Part shown: one piece after another, positions 38,656-51,360 of the stretch
How positions within the stretch are numbered: the stretch's first letter is position 1
How the letters are laid out: every line of letters starts with the position of its first letter
Assembly: GCA_003439945.1 (NCBI GenBank)
Contig: QVRM01002082.1
Span: 166,646-230,645 of the forward strand
Length of the DNA stretch: 64,000 nt
Direction: 5' to 3'
DNA from: Dermanyssus gallinae
Lineage: Eukaryota; Arthropoda; Arachnida; Mesostigmata; Dermanyssidae
Made by a program: the position numbers and the translations under genes
Notes under the pieces: generated by a model
What the model was told of the DNA's origin: nothing
The model's database searches: none
Seen by the model: the letters and a program-made list of their open reading frames with translations, nothing else

Positions 38656-41440
38656 CAGCGTTGATTATTTGCACGGATTTTGTCCGTTGGCGTTCGAGAC
38701 TATGGGAGCTGCAGGCCCCTTTACGCTCAAGCTGATTCAGCGCGTAGGTAGGTAGGTCTTAATTTTTTGACAGGAGACTCGAGAGCAACCGAATTACTGC
38801 GCCAGAGTCTGTCGCTTGACATTCAACGAGGAATTGCAGCGTCTGTTCGGGGCACATTGATGAACTAAAGTCGTACCACTCCTCCTTCTATAAGGCGAGG
38901 CTTCGTTGACTCTCGTGCTCCTTTAAGAGTGCAGGGTATTCCCACACTTGGCGGCGCTCTTCCGCCTTCATATTTTGTCGGGCACGCCATGACCACACTG
39001 AGGGAGGGCTCCGACCCATTGAGCACGGCGCAGGTGATTTCGGCTACAGAAACCGGATTTGAGCATTCAAGTAAATTATATGTTGATGACCCCAACGTTG
39101 ACAAGTATATGATTCGTCAGCTTCATGGTGGCCAGGTCGAACACAGATTTTAGGATAAGATCCGTGCACTGCGAATCGAAGAGTAAGATGACGATTTTTA
39201 ATATAAGGATCCTTCCACGTGTTCGAGATGAGGGCAGGCGTCTTAAAGAAGACTGGATCGGCATTGGCCAGTTTTGGCTTCCAATTCAGAATGTACTGAT
39301 TACACGCCTCAGTGCAAGGCAATTTAAAGCTTCGTTGCAAAGTCTCTGTGAAGAGAGGTGTTCTTGCCGCCAGGTAGAACGTCAGATGAAGAGAGGTGTT
39401 CTGTGGACGCCTAGGGTGCGTTTCAGGAATGCAACTTAGAGTCTATCAAGATCAGCAAAGTTTGCTGGGCTGAGGTACGGCCATATTACTTGTATACCAT
39501 ATTCAGCTGTGGAGGCCTATCATGGCTAGCCAACCTTCCGCCTCCCCTGGATTGAATGGCTTTCGTTGTAATCACATCTGCTACCAGCCCTTAGCATTCA
39601 CATACTTTTGCAGAGTTGCAAGTGCCTGCTGATTGTGAAAACGGCTTTTGAAAAACAAAGCCCAATCGTCAGCATATAGCAACACTTTGACAAACTTGTG
39701 TCGTTTAGTAATTACTAATGGCGAGTCCGAAACCAGTACAGCGAATAAAAGTTGACTGAAATTGTCCCCCTGAGCCACGCATGTTGTAGTTGGACTAAGA
39801 ATTTGTGTTCAAGCACTCCGTCAACGAGGACAACTGTGTCCTGTTGAAGGATTGAGGCAATTGGTTAAAGAAATGTAGACGGTACTCCGAGGTACGCCAG
39901 CTTGTCCACAATCAGTTTTCGCGACGCTGTGTCAAATGAAGATTTAAGGTACACAATAACGGCGTAGAGGGATAACCGTTTTTGAAAGAAATTCGACCGA
40001 ATCTTATAGAGAAGCACAGAGCAAGCGGTCATCGTCAACTTTCCTCTTCTATATCCACGCTGCTCTTCCGACAAGCTATTCACGTCGTTAAGAAACGCAT
40101 CCAGTCGCTTGGTCAACAAACTATCTTAAAGCTTTTATACCACACTCTTCTTTGTAAAAAAACTCTAAGGTGTTGGTGAGAGCAGGTTCCCTTTGTGAAT
40201 GACACTTGAAATTGTTTCCTTCTAAGACGAGAGCAGCAATGCATATACTTGTATCTTGTTGAGTAGAGCGCGTATGGCGGGAGCATAACATGGTGCAGAT
40301 GTCCAGTTTGGACTTGATCCGGACCTGATGCTTTACGAGGTTTTTGCCTCCAATGCAGCGTAGATAACATAATCTTTTGTTGTTTCAGCTAAGATGCCCT
40401 CTCTGGCGTACATAGTCAATTCCTCTCAAACCGATTTAAGTTTAGGAACATTCTCTGGGATGATATTAATAGTTGCGAATATCTGCCTGAAGAAGGCTTA
40501 TATTTCATCTGAAGGGATAAAGCAAGCGACGGTCCGTATAGCCCCTTCTGGCTGATCTGATTATCTGTTTGTATGCCATATTGAGCTTATGATATCAGGG
40601 CAGCACGACGTCTTGCGATTGGGAGAGAATATGAGCTTAGACTCACGCAACTCTGCGTTTATTCAAGAGAAGCTGCGCCTAGACCGCATCTTGCAGACGC
40701 TTTGTCCAATGACTGGAACAATACGACTGGCGTACCAATCAAAGTCTAGCGACTTCGACTACTTTAATCTCCGCTAAACTAAAGATTCCGGCGGCAGCCG
40801 CACACTTAATCCAATCGGTAGATGTGAATTGGGTCCGAAAGCTGTCAGTTGCGACAGCACGCCGTCGTACGTCATACATGTTTCTTCAATGTTTGTTGCA
40901 AATATATCGGTCGTTGATCTACACTGTGGTCACACAAATGTGTTTGCGTCCGGGGTGGAGACAAGCCACACATCTCAGTCAAGGTGCTGTTCAGCGATCT
41001 GCACCTACTATTGCTGTGTTTTTTTCTATTGGGCAGTTTAGATCAATACTAAATAAGATTGGCTTTCGTGGATAAATTGAATAATGCGAACGACACAGCT
41101 TATCGAGTAGATTCAATAACCTCTCTACAGGGATTGAGTACATCGCAACATATTACATTTCTTGGTAGTTAAAATGGCACAATTGTAGTCAATATACTAA
41201 ATTTCTACTTCACCGGGTCCGTCATTGTACAAAGTCGCTACGCTCCTACTTGGTCTTCCTGGTTCTGCTGTGCGTTGTTCCAGACACATAGCTGTGTAGA
41301 AGCCATTCACGTTTTTGCTCTTAGTAAACTATGTCTTAGTTAGAATAACAATATCAAACGTGGATAATTCCGCGTGTGGGAGAAGCTTCAGACCTAATTT
41401 GGCGCCCTCAATATTCCACTACATTCTATTTAATTTCATA
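38656..41440 (-). pseudogene. LINE-Z3: non-LTR retrotransposon, degraded
   Basis: Unit 3 equivalent of LINE-Z2. Minus strand: endonuclease part from about 41430 (stops present), linker to about 40560, RT with KASGPDQVQTGHLH at about 40340, a RGYRRGKLTMTACSVLLY block, FKSSFDTASRK, GDNFSQLLFAVLVSD, catalytic YADD with KVLLYADDWALFFKSRFH at about 39690, and the C-terminal region TEACNQYILNWKPKLANAD at about 39310. It lacks the SINE1 of LINE-Z2; the empty site is near 39510. Multiple frameshifts and small deletions. Confidence 0.75.
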
Positions 41441-42115
41441 GTGAGCGATGCAATTGCTTGATTTGGGACGTGGCCCCACGTTGTTTGCGATGCAGTTTGA
41501 ACCCAATCTGTGAGTGCCTACGATAATTTGATGGGCCAATAGTGATGTCAAAGGTGCTAATTGTCGTCTGCGACACTAATGAAAAGATTTAACTGCGTTT
41601 CAACCATTCCAGCAAACGTATACATCCGTGCGATAAGAAAAATAATTATTGTGAGCACGAAGCGACCATTCCAATTTTGACTACATGTTGACTACTATTG
41701 GTTATCTTCAATTTGACTTTTTCCAATTGACCGACTGTATTTGCAGTGTGTAGCGCTTCTAACTGATGGGGCGCAAGTTGATGGATCTATTGCTGAAGCC
41801 AGCTTTCCTCAAAGGTCATGTAAGCCATTTTAACTATGACTCTTGAAGTGCTAATAATTTAGTGCCCCGTACAATAGGCAGGTCTGTTTGTCGCCTTCGG
41901 TTGTTAGACGATTGATTGACTGGCGAAACGCCCAATCTTGATAGCTGGGGATTGAGGCGCTCCTCACTCGGTTTTGCTATTAGTCTACAAAGGGATAACG
42001 AGGACCATTCGACGATAAGATTAATCAACATCGTCATCAATTCCCTTTCCCCTTCGAATCGAATATTCCCTCTCCCCTATCTCTTATACTCACAACCTTG
42101 CTTCGTGCTGCCCGC
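41441..42115. other. FL-B3 upstream flank
   Basis: Shared FL-B 5' flank; no gene. Confidence 0.6.
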
Positions 42116-42122
42116 TATATAA
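42116..42122 (+). promoter_or_regulatory. TATA box of FL-B3
   Basis: TATATAA, 66 bp before the ATG at 42182. A 9-bp loss in the 5' leader (the CGAACTCAA region present in FL-B2) explains the shorter spacing; the TATA-to-GCCACT distance is unchanged. Confidence 0.75.
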
Positions 42123-42181
42123 AACGGGACCTCAGCTTTGATCGCCACTTTTGTACTTCAAGTGCGACCTGAACTTCAAAA

Positions 42182-43144
42182 ATGTCGGATACGTATCAGC
42201 TGCTGCGAAGCCATGTCAAAGCTGACAGACAACAATCTTCAGATAGGAGTTATGAAACCATCTATCAGCCACGCTGCTTCTTTATTGCCGGTGAGCCGTT
42301 ACTGTACTTTTCGACTATCGATGTAAACTGCTCGGCCGGCGTTCCTCCAGAGGAGCGCTTTGAAACCACCATCAAGCAGATTCGCCACGAAAATTTGGAC
42401 GTAGCGGCCGTACATATTAAAAGCCATATGATCTTCGGAGATGATCTACCAGACATGTTGGCGACAGTCAAAAACTATTCAACGATGGTGATTCCTAAGA
42501 AGAAAGGATTTCAACTTGTTCCCTTTTTCATGGATCGCCATGATAAGGAGTGGACCTTCAACCTCAAAACTCCTCCGAAAAGCGTCAAAGGTGTGCTCCT
42601 GTTCGCCGATCCCACTCAGATGCGTGCATGTGAGCCCGCCTTCGGGAAATACCTCAAGAAACATCTAAAGAAAGCTTCACCGATCACCGGCCTGGCGACA
42701 ACAACCGAACTGCGTTCATATTTCCCGGGCCGCCGGGAGACGTTTAGCCCCGCGTTTGGCTTCTACATTGTGGGAGCAGACGTGACCGTGGACGTGATAT
42801 CGGCTAAACTAACGGGAGACTATGAACAGCGGTTAAAGCGGTTTTCGGCAAAGCTAGACGCAGATGCTGCATCGCAGGCTCGGTGGTTTCGGCGATATGG
42901 ACTATTGTTCAGCGGCCATGCGGCGACGACATGCACGGAGGCCAAGTACCGAGCGAAACTGGAATTTACCACGATTAAGAAGTTTCTCCCCGAGCTTCCA
43001 ATCCACGGCGCCTTGGGAGATTACGCCATCTGCCCATCGAGCGTTGGAGAGCAACGCAGGCGAAATCGGAGTTCACCTCTTCTAAAGCTCTGTGAGGATA
43101 ATCATAGTATTCTCATTGTAATTACGGCTTACAACGGTGTCTAG
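42182..43144 (+). CDS. FL-B3: FIST-domain protein, FBXO22-like, no F-box
   Basis: 320 aa, single exon, intact. It carries the commoner residues at the sites where FL-B2 departs: H10, Q17, F110 (KKKGFQLVPFFMD) and F193 (SPAFGFYIVGAD). Its private residue is T262 (LEFTTIKK). Domain order is as in FL-B2, with KGVLLFADPT near 136-145 and PIHGALGDYAIC near 275-286. Conserved blocks and an open frame against a background of decayed repeats suggest selection until recently. AATAAA at 43177-43182. A LINE-X follows downstream as after FL-B1. Confidence 0.8.
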   Translation: MSDTYQLLRSHVKADRQQSSDRSYETIYQPRCFFIAGEPLLYFSTIDVNCSAGVPPEERFETTIKQIRHENLDVAAVHIKSHMIFGDDLPDMLATVKNYSTMVIPKKKGFQLVPFFMDRHDKEWTFNLKTPPKSVKGVLLFADPTQMRACEPAFGKYLKKHLKKASPITGLATTTELRSYFPGRRETFSPAFGFYIVGADVTVDVISAKLTGDYEQRLKRFSAKLDADAASQARWFRRYGLLFSGHAATTCTEAKYRAKLEFTTIKKFLPELPIHGALGDYAICPSSVGEQRRRNRSSPLLKLCEDNHSILIVITAYNGV

Positions 43145-43848
43145 TTATGTTTATAATAGCCTTAGCAAATAAGTTTAATAAAACATGTTCTCCAAACGAG
43201 CAAAACTATAAACCTCTATCGAGTATTCAATTGTCTAGGTATCAATTGATCAACTAGCCCTTGAGTTGTTTTGCTGAAGTCTATTTTGATTCGCGCCATA
43301 ATTTGCAACTATGGTTGTTACGCTAACGTAACTTGAAAATGTAGTCTCAGCCAAACGGCTACTACAATACGATGAATGACAATTCGAGCAATTAGTGTAG
43401 TAAACAGTTAGATCTTCGCTGGTTTGACCCGCCTCAAAAACGCTGACGTCGAGGACATGACGCCGCTCTTTATGCTTGCATGCGAATTTTATTGAATATT
43501 ATTTCTGCACGTTTTCAATATTTGTTGTTGTTGTGATAGTTGTTGTTGCTGCTTGGGTTGGCTGTGAACAGCTGGAGTTGTGACAGTGGCCGGTGGCCAA
43601 TTGATTGACGATTTCTTTTAATTCGTCAGTTTTATTTTTAAGAAAATGCAGGTCGGAACAGCCACAGTTGGTTTTTACATTTGCGCTGTTAGTGTCACAA
43701 TAACAGCAACTTTTTTTTATCCAAAAGCATAGCTTGCAGTTTGCATGCTCAATAACCTCTCTCGTGGAAGAAATCACGAAGATGGTTTGCCAAAAGTGGC
43801 TCAGACTGCACCCAGTATGAGCTTTGCTACTGTTGAAGTAGTCATATA
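43145..43848. other. FL-B3 3' flank
   Basis: Shared FL-B downstream flank, with the GTT-rich tract near 43530 and the block also found upstream of FL-A. No gene. Confidence 0.6.
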
Positions 43849-43953
43849 CGCTTTTCTGCTGTTGAAGTAGTGAGGCCTGCGTTTATCTAGCAGCTGCGGT
43901 GGCGCCTTTACCCTCCTTTGGCGCAAAGGGTCGAGCACCCCACGGTGGGCGAG
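43849..43953 (+). repeat. Short repeat L, copy 3
   Basis: Same 105-bp unit, at the same distance after FL-B3 as copy 1 is after FL-B1. Confidence 0.75.
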
Positions 43954-44117
43954 ATAGCAAGCCTGAGAAAACTACTGTCGTGATTTCTTTTGCTCCGATC
44001 CTTCCACCTGACAGCACTTCATGGTTCCTTCTAGCAGTTCAGAGTATCCACATCACAGTCCACCTCGAGGCTATCAACCTCTACAAGTGAAAAGGTCAAC
44101 ATGCTCGTAGCAATCAA

Positions 44118-46253
44118 GTGTGGATCGCCTCGCTGATTGAACCAAATATATGGAATATTCTCGATTGTTCCTCCTCTAGTCGCACGACAGCCTTACGTGA
44201 CACCCTAGCTGACGATGGTTGCTGGATAGTTACCCCAGCCTCATGTCCGACCTTCCTCAACCATTCGGGGAGCTCGGTCATCGATTTATTTGCGGTCAGC
44301 TTAAGCGAGGACAGAGTAAACTATATTGAAGAAATGAATTCGTTGAGTGAAGGCTGTCTTATTCGAGCACATATCCCAACTGCGCAATCTGGACGTTGCG
44401 GCTCTACTGTAACGTTCGCATGAGGTCCTGCCGATTCCTGATACCATTGACGTCGAGCAGTATGCTGATCGCCTCGTGGAGATCTTTCAATCGTCAACTT
44501 GCTCCACCAGGAAAAAGAAACATCGCCCTTGGTTCAACCATAACTGCCACGTTGCTCGAGCGACACGAAGACCCTCCATTTGTTGTCAGAACTGCAACCT
44601 GCCGCTAAGCCGCTTGCTGATGTTTTCCGAACGATCTGCCGGAAGACATACACTCAGCAGAAATAAACTATATCTCGAACAACAGGAGGCTATCCTCCTC
44701 ACACACGCAGAACGAGCTCCATACAAGTGGCTTACACGCGGTGGGCAGACCGAGCAAGATGACTTAGTGGCAAAAGCCTTTGCCTTGCATTTGGGAGGCC
44801 TGAATTCGAGACCGAGACCGGCCACTCCAAAAATTGGTTTTCATGGTTCCCAATTTAAACAAGGTAAATGCCGGAGTAAATTAAAATCGACCATGGTAAA
44901 AAAACGCGGAGCACAGATGTCTCAATAAAAATAAATATTGCATTACCATCCAACCCTCATAAAAAAAAGACCTTCTGTCCTATTAGCTCCGTCACCCTCG
45001 TTAGACATTTCACCGAAATGTTTGCATCGAGCGACACGATCCCCCGCAAATCACCATTGTTCGCTCTTCTTTGGGACGAGGAAACGACAAGACATCAGAG
45101 TGAACTTGAGGAGGACTTCACGGTCATGGAAGTTTTGCAGGCTCTTGAAGGGCTGTGCAACAACAAAGCATCAGGACCGGACGGCGTTCGGAATGAGCAC
45201 CTCAGAAGCTCGCTTGTACTCGCTCCGTGTTGGACAGCATTGTTCAACGAATGCCTCAAGACGGGGCTTCTCCCACCACAATGGAGAAATGCGACCCTAC
45301 TGGTGATCCCGAAAGGTAAAGGTGACCCTACCCACCCCTCGGCCTGGAGAGGCATTGCAAAGAAGAGCGTGTGCTATAAGCTGCTGTCGTGCTTGATCAC
45401 GAAAAGACTAAGCGCCTTCTTGGAGGTCACGAACGTTATACCTGAAGAACAACATGGATTTCGGAAGGGGCGTTTTACGCAAACAGCGTGCAGAATTTTC
45501 CTGGATGACGTCGAAGAAACCCTCTCCCGACAAGGGTAGTCTCTGTACGCGGTATTCCTCGGCTTCAAAGCCGCCTTTGACTCCGCTCCACGTGATCGTG
45601 TGCTCAACATTTTGGCAGAAGTCGGCGTTTCCTCGAAGATGCTGAACCTCATAAGAGAGATCTTACAGGAAAACCGGGTAACAATCGCCGATGAAGTGTC
45701 GGAACTGCCGGCGGTTTCGCAAACAACCGGGTTTGCCCAGGGGGACAATCTAAGTCCACTTTTCTTTTCTGCCCTCTTGAACCCGCACCTGACTTCCAGA
45801 AACCTTGACCAGCTGAATCTGATAAAAGCAGCTTTCCTGAAACGGACTCTGGGACTTCATACGTCAACGCGCAACCGCCTTGTTTTCGTATTAGCAGACT
45901 GTCCACTTTTTATAGAAGACCTAAAGCGCCGTTATAACCTCCCGCAAACCACAGCCTTTAACGACGGCATTAAAAAATGGGAGGCGAAGTTTTCCGAACT
46001 CGACCCGGAATTCTTCAATACAGGAGCGATAAGAAATGTGGAGTGGATGGGGCCAGAGCGTAGCAACAGGCACGTGATAACACGATTTGCAGTACACGGC
46101 TTTCATCACATTTTATGTCAACGCGCTGAATTCCATGAACCATGTGAGACTTGTGTATGCCGCCGCTGCGATGAACTCTGCCAAAGATACTATGTCGCAA
46201 AATGCAATCTTGTGCAATCTTTAAATGAATTAGCCCGACATTGTGGGGCCTTG

Positions 46254-46256
<3 letters not shown>
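44118..46256 (+). pseudogene. LINE-X2 endonuclease/RT, YADD deleted
   Basis: Endonuclease C part: FLNHSGSSVIDLFAVSL. RT: NNKASGPDGVRNEHLRSSL, LLVIPKGKGDPTHPSAWRGI, HGFRKGRFTQTACRIFLDD, the TAG at about 45538 shared by the family, then TTGFAQGDNLSPLFFSALL joined directly to NPHLTSRNLDQLNLIKAAFL. The frame is open from 45600 to 46256 across this junction and ends with [18 protein letters not shown]. The protein cannot polymerise DNA. The identical junction is present in LINE-X3 and X4. Confidence 0.85.
44749..44904 (+). mobile_element. SINE2 within LINE-X2
   Basis: Same insertion site as in LINE-X1; A box TGACTTAGTGG with one change, body GACCGGCCACTCC, end in a run of A. Confidence 0.75.

Positions 46257-46258
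<2 letters not shown>

Positions 46259-46332
<74 letters not shown>
46259..46332. repeat. TA microsatellite in the LINE-X2 3' UTR
   Basis: Pure TA repeat of about 74 bp followed by TGTGTGTATGTATC, as in LINE-X1. Confidence 0.9.
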
Positions 46333-46337
<5 letters not shown>

Positions 46338-46476
46338 ATGTATCCATACAAATGCAAATTACCCGGTGATAGTCGTGACTCACTATCTTTATAGTTGTTA
46401 AAGAGATGTATTTGTAGTTATAATCGCTACTCAACCTGAGTAAATAAATATAAAATGAATTTTACAAACAAAAAAA

Positions 46477-47680
46477 TATATGGAATATTTGCGACTGCCG
46501 ACACCGGCAGGTACTTCCTTGCAGCCACCTCGAAAACATCGAGGCTTTTAATTTTGCCGTCGACAAGGTTGTAAAACATTAGGTCAGTGGTGCTGCTTCC
46601 GTTATGACTTATACACGTATGGTCTTCGCGTGCATTTGCACATCTCAGACCGAAGTCTTCCATCAACTGGAGCAGCACCTCTCATTTATCGTTAAATGCT
46701 CGCGGAGAAACGTGTATAAAAACCCCGAAGAAATTCAATATAGAGTCCTAGTTTGCGGCTGCAAATCACAAGAGGTCTTCCTACTCTCCGGGACCTCTAT
46801 AACACCGCTTTTTCAACTTTGATACTACGATAGCAACAACTTCCGCTCGATTAAAGTATCCTTCATGATAACATCTCCTATGTAGGGTAATCAAGAGTAA
46901 CAAAGTAGACTAGTCACACTAACTGTGCGAGAAGAAAATCGCAATTAATGAGATAAATGGTGTAAGATCGTACGTAACGACGTGTAACAGAAAATGCGCC
47001 ACGCGCAACCGCCACTATAAAAAAAAGTAGTCTGACGTATTCGTATCGAAATGGTTTCGGCTACAGTCGGTAATCTTTGAATAGAAAATAGGCCTTACCT
47101 TTGAACCAATCTTTGTGCAAGAAATCGTGTTCGAACGAGTACGGCTATCCAAAAGCACCGGGCTCAGATAAACTACTCAGAGGCATTCAAATATGATAGA
47201 TAAAATGCTTGCAGGGAGGAGGCTATTATGAGTATGGGAAAACGGCACGTTTGACTCTTATCCCAAAACTTGGTAAGCCGCGCGAAGACTCCATGGAATA
47301 TCCACCCAAACCAGCTGATAAGCACATTAAAAGCTAAAAAAACAATAAGATGCTGTCGAAAATCCGGCGCGGTTTTCAAATCCGATATTCCACACACTCG
47401 GCCATCCGCGAAGTGCTAAAATAGCTAATGCACTAAGTGAGCAAACTGGTTGTATTGTATGACTATCCTATTAGATGTCTTTTTGAAACTTACAATAACC
47501 GCTTTCGTGAAACACCATAAACAAATGACGTATGCCTCATATACCACGTGTCCTAGCGTCTTACCTAAAGGACGAAGATTTAGATAGCCCCACCATCAAC
47601 ACAAGCATCGAAGTCGCCATCGACGATGGTTGGCCGAAACAGGTCGAAATCTGATATACTATCATTCGACGTCCGAACGT
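46477..47680 (-). pseudogene. LINE-H2 endonuclease fragment split by an insertion
   Basis: 46477-46697 and 47583-47680 together match 19081-19394. Minus text: LLQLMEDFGLRCANAREDHT, HNGSSTTDLMFYNLVDGKI. The block 46698-47582 is inserted between the two halves. LINE-D2 begins at about 47681, where repeat L would follow. Confidence 0.7.
46698..47582 (+). mobile_element. Insertion of about 885 bp with an R1-like RT relic
   Basis: Absent from the sister fragment at 19290. Plus-strand text near 47220-47330 reads YYEYGKTARLTLIPKLGKP, the usual RT block 1 of R1/LOA-type LINEs. After frameshifts, about 47370-47440 gives RYSTHSAIREVLK (block 2a) and LLDV followed by YNN-like text (block 3). No intact ORF. 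Confidence 0.5.
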
Positions 47681-48245
47681 CGAGGTGTTCGGTCATGCTT
47701 TGAGGGACTCTCGACTTGTGCTGTGTTGTCTCGATTCGGCGGTAGTGGTTGGATGTTCCGTTGTGCTAATTCGGATCTGCTTCACTCTGAGCTCCGGCTG
47801 GAGCTGGTCGAGGCGTGTTGAGCGCCTTGTGTGGTGATTCTTGAGGTGACGGCTCCTACGTGCAATTGTGTCTCTCTTTCGTCGTGCCATGTTTTTTATT
47901 CCGTCGATTAAGGCAATGCTTGACTAGCCAGCTGATTCCACGAGCCTGTCAGTCAAGTGTCTGTCAGTGCAGTGACGACATACCAGCTATTTTACATCGG
48001 TGTGGCGCCACGGCCTCTGTTTATAAACATCTTGCCTCGGTTTTAGAGTGGTCAGCAATACCCTGCTGCCTCTTGCTCTTCCCACTCGCCATCAATCATG
48101 GTGATTGGGAGAGCAGTGGTGACGCAGAAGAGGAGCGTGATTCTGTCGTCCAGGGTAGAGAAGAAAAAGAGGCGAGTGATCTGTCGTCCAGGTGAGAGAA
48201 CAAAAAAGGCGAGTGATTTCTACCCGCGCCTCGGGAGACGATCCT

Positions 48246-49541
48246 ATGGAAGCCACGAATGATCAACATATGATGGTTCCGTGCGTTATTAAACCAACTG
48301 GTTCTGGCTCGAATAGCGAAGTTACCAATGAGTCTAACGCAGTTAATACTGCGACGGCCATCGCGGAGGAGGAGACGCAATTGTCGATCGATGAAACAGA
48401 AAATGGCTGGATGACGGTCGTGAATAAAAATACTGCTAAAAGATTGGATACTCTGAAAAAAACAGATCGGCGCTATTAGATCTTCCAAGTATAGACAGCC
48501 AAAAGGTATTTTCAAAGTTGTCATCGGGCGCAGGGCTGATCGATTCGTTGATGGAAATTTAGTGCAAGTCGTTGAACCGCTCTCTGTGTCGACCTGCATC
48601 GACTTTTTCCGGCTTGCAAGCCAGAAACAAGATCTGGCTTCTTTCATGTATGGTTTAGCTCTGCCGAGGAAGCTGTCAAGGCCACACAGCTATCGGCCCT
48701 GCTCAACGTGCCTGTATGAGTAAAAAGTCATGATCTAGGCTGTTACAGAGCTAGAATTACTGACGCGGATAAAGGTTTTTCCGAGCAGAATAACACGTCT
48801 GCTCATAAAGATGTCAGCGTCACAATGGCAAGAAGATAAACTTACACAAAGAAGCGCAGCGATGAGACTATTGTGGTACCTACAGACCGCGTGATCTTGC
48901 AGTTTAATAAACTACCGTCCCCTGAGTTGTTTTTGGCGTTCAAGATGCATAAAGTTGTCCTTCACGCCGGAGCTCCCACTGCCTGCTATACTTGCCTAAG
49001 GATTGAGCACACGGCCGCCAACTGTCGAAACAGTAAATTGAGTAAAAGGTGCGGTCTACCGGGTCATATTATGGCTAGTTGCAAGAACGACCCACGATGT
49101 GTAAACTGTAAAGAGCCGCATCCGTCTCAATCAGCGGTCTGTCCTCTTCGAGCTTGTGAAATTGAAAAAAGGAAAGCTCTTATGGAATGCAGGCTTATAT
49201 ATTAAATCAATATGGAGCTTCCTGACGCCAAATCAATAAATGTCGTGGACACGGTGGAGTCATGCCCTCCAAATAAGCCTCAAGACATTTCGACTAGTAA
49301 AACGGGCTCTGCTAAGGCCTCCTACGCAGCTGCGGTCCGGTCCCTAGTCGTGGAGACTTCTTCAGGTCCCGAAGTTCGTGTGAATCTGCCAGGAATTTCT
49401 GAGATCTCCTCGAAAAAGCCCTTGCCATCAAAAAAGAATCCAACAAACCCCTACAAACGGACGACATCTTTGCTGAGAGGGCCACAAAAACCCAAGAAGA
49501 CTGTACCTACAAAAATTAAGCAACTCTTATTCAATTTTTAA
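48246..49541 (+). pseudogene. LINE-D2 ORF1 (gag-like, zinc knuckles), frameshifted
   Basis: N-terminal frame from 48246 (MEATNDQHMMVPCVIKP, acidic), a second frame with GIFKVVIGRRADRFVDGN, then 48873-49205 with VPTDRVILQFNKLPSPELF and three Cys/His knuckles: CYTCLRIEHTAANC, CGLPGHIMASC and CVNCKEPHPSQSAVC. 49212-49541 is a basic, serine-rich tail (KKPLPSKKNPTN). This is the RNA-binding ORF1 protein of a jockey/I-type LINE, which packages LINE RNA. Stops at 48479 and 49204 and frameshifts break it. Confidence 0.75.
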
Positions 49542-49671
49542 AAGCCATCTGTCCGAAGGCTGCGGCCAGTCTGAGTAGATTCTTTGTAGCGATATCTCCG
49601 CTTTTATCAGCATTTTTAACCTAGTGGTACAAACTCTCATCAGCCTGAATTGACTTTTTCTTACTATTTTT

Positions 49672-50451
49672 ATGCTTGATTTGATACTCTGTGATCCACA
49701 AAGCTGTTCTAATATTTTTAGTTGCGAGGACTGGCACGACCTTCCCCCCCTGACTAGTTCGTTTACAGCAATACACCTCAATTCTGTCACAGAGGGATTA
49801 AAGAAATCAGGGCAACACGAGCACCTGAGCAGCGCACTCTGTGATGAGTGGTCATTCGTAAATGTAGCGACTATAGGCGAGATTTGGCTTAATATCGTTC
49901 CCCCTCTGTTTGCCATTGACGGCTTCAGCTTAGTGACATCCAATCTTAAAATACCTAAGCTTGAAGGCGGAGTCGGAATCTATGTACGTACCTCCTGTGT
50001 GATTGTATGCACGTAAGCGCTTATTAGTCTTCATGGGTGTGTTCAAGCTCTTCGTATACATCTTCAGAAAGGGTCCGAGTTTGAAGGTTATATCATTGGG
50101 TTTTACTCGAGTAGTACTCTATATAAGGATACGCTTCTCGCTCTATTAGATGATATTCTACCATCTAATTTGTTACTTCCGTGTTTGCTCATTGGTGATT
50201 CAAACGTCAACTTGCTCGCTAGCCCACCGCCGTTAAACTATAGATCCTTCTTCACTAGCAACGACCTAATGCATCTTATCGATCGTGTCACGAGACCTCT
50301 TTCTAGAACTTGCCTTGCTCATATTGCAGTTAGAGGCTGTTCCACATTTTATAAAGTTCAACAAGCGGTTCTAAATACGTTGTCATTCTTGGACCATTTC
50401 TGGGCGACATATCTTGGAGCGATGTCTATGATTCAAATGATGTTGATTTAG
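49672..50451 (+). pseudogene. LINE-D2 endonuclease
   Basis: FTAIHLNSVTEGLKKS, then VATIGEIWLN (ETW block altered to EIW), KLEGGVGIYVRTS, a stop near 50014, then LIGDSNVNLLASPPPLNYRS and TCLAHIAVRG (in the sister copy DHIAVRG). Catalytic positions are partly lost. Confidence 0.75.
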
Positions 50452-50526
50452 CGTTCGAGAACTTCCAACAATCCCTTCGGAGTATTTATAACACATCATT
50501 CAGTCTACGTCGCATGGAGCGTACGG

Positions 50527-51360
50527 ATGCGTCAAAAGGTGCCACGTTTGTGTTCTCGTCCGGACTGCGTCGCTATGCATGCTAACAAAATGTACATTAG
50601 GCACAGAAAGATAAGTTCCCCAGAAAGTAAACTTGCTTATCTGGTGAGCCAGAAAAGGTACAAAACGGCTGTTCGTATTGCTTTTTCAGCGCTCTACAAG
50701 GAGCGGTTTGATACCTTACGTGGAGATGCCCGCCGTCTCTGGCAGTTCAATAACAGGTCCTGTGACAAACATAACGGCTGGACCGAATTGCCTTCTGCTC
50801 TTGTCACCTTTTCTGGAGAAACTTCCACAGATCCTGTTAAAAGCCGATGAATTCAATAGCTTTTTCGTGTCGGTGGGCTTGGAGACGGTCTGTTTATTAA
50901 GTTTTGAGGACGACATTAGACCGCGATTAAGGAACCTTTGGCCCTGTAATGACGTTTCTTTCAGTTTTCGCGCTGTAACGGTAATGAGATGGCCTTTATT
51001 TTACTTAAGTAGAAACGGAACTGGAACTGCGGTGCAGCGGGACTTCCTGCTCAACTTCTAAAGCTTGGTACTCCATACATTGCTGGTCCTCTTACGCACT
51101 TAGCGAACCTTTCACTCGTATCTAGAGTGTTTCCAACCGCCCTTAAGGCTTCTTTTGTTACAACTATTAACAAAAAAAGGCGACGTTGCGGAGCTTAAAA
51201 GCTACCAACCTATCAGCCTGGTTGATTGCATTTCTAAGCTATTCGAGAAGCTTGCTCTCGTGCAGCTGGAACGCTTCCTCTAATTCTGCAGCTTACTCGA
51301 AGTCTCTGACCTGTTTTACCCGAGACGTCAAAAGATGGCTTTTAAATCGGAATACATGAC
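50527..51360 (+). pseudogene. LINE-D2 RT linker and deleted RT
   Basis: 50527-50850 reads as the linker before RT (RHRKISSPESKLAYLVSQK, RLWQFNNRS). Then ASFVTTINKKR-like block 1 at about 51150. At about 51290 the text jumps to the last part of the ORF (YSKSLTCFTRDVKRWLLN). All catalytic RT blocks are missing. Confidence 0.7.

Larger units (their letters stand above)
43849..46476 (+). mobile_element. LINE-X2: internally deleted, lacks the RT catalytic core
   Basis: Same layout as LINE-X1: repeat L, endonuclease remnant, SINE2, RT, TA microsatellite and a 3' UTR with AATAAA-type signals and an A-rich end at about 46464-46476. It lacks about 435 bp between FFSALL and HLTSRNLDQ, which removes YADD. 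Confidence 0.8.

Noticed and set aside
48096..48647. 183-codon minus ORF
   Set aside because: It is antisense to the LINE-D2 ORF1 region and not conserved in LINE-D1.
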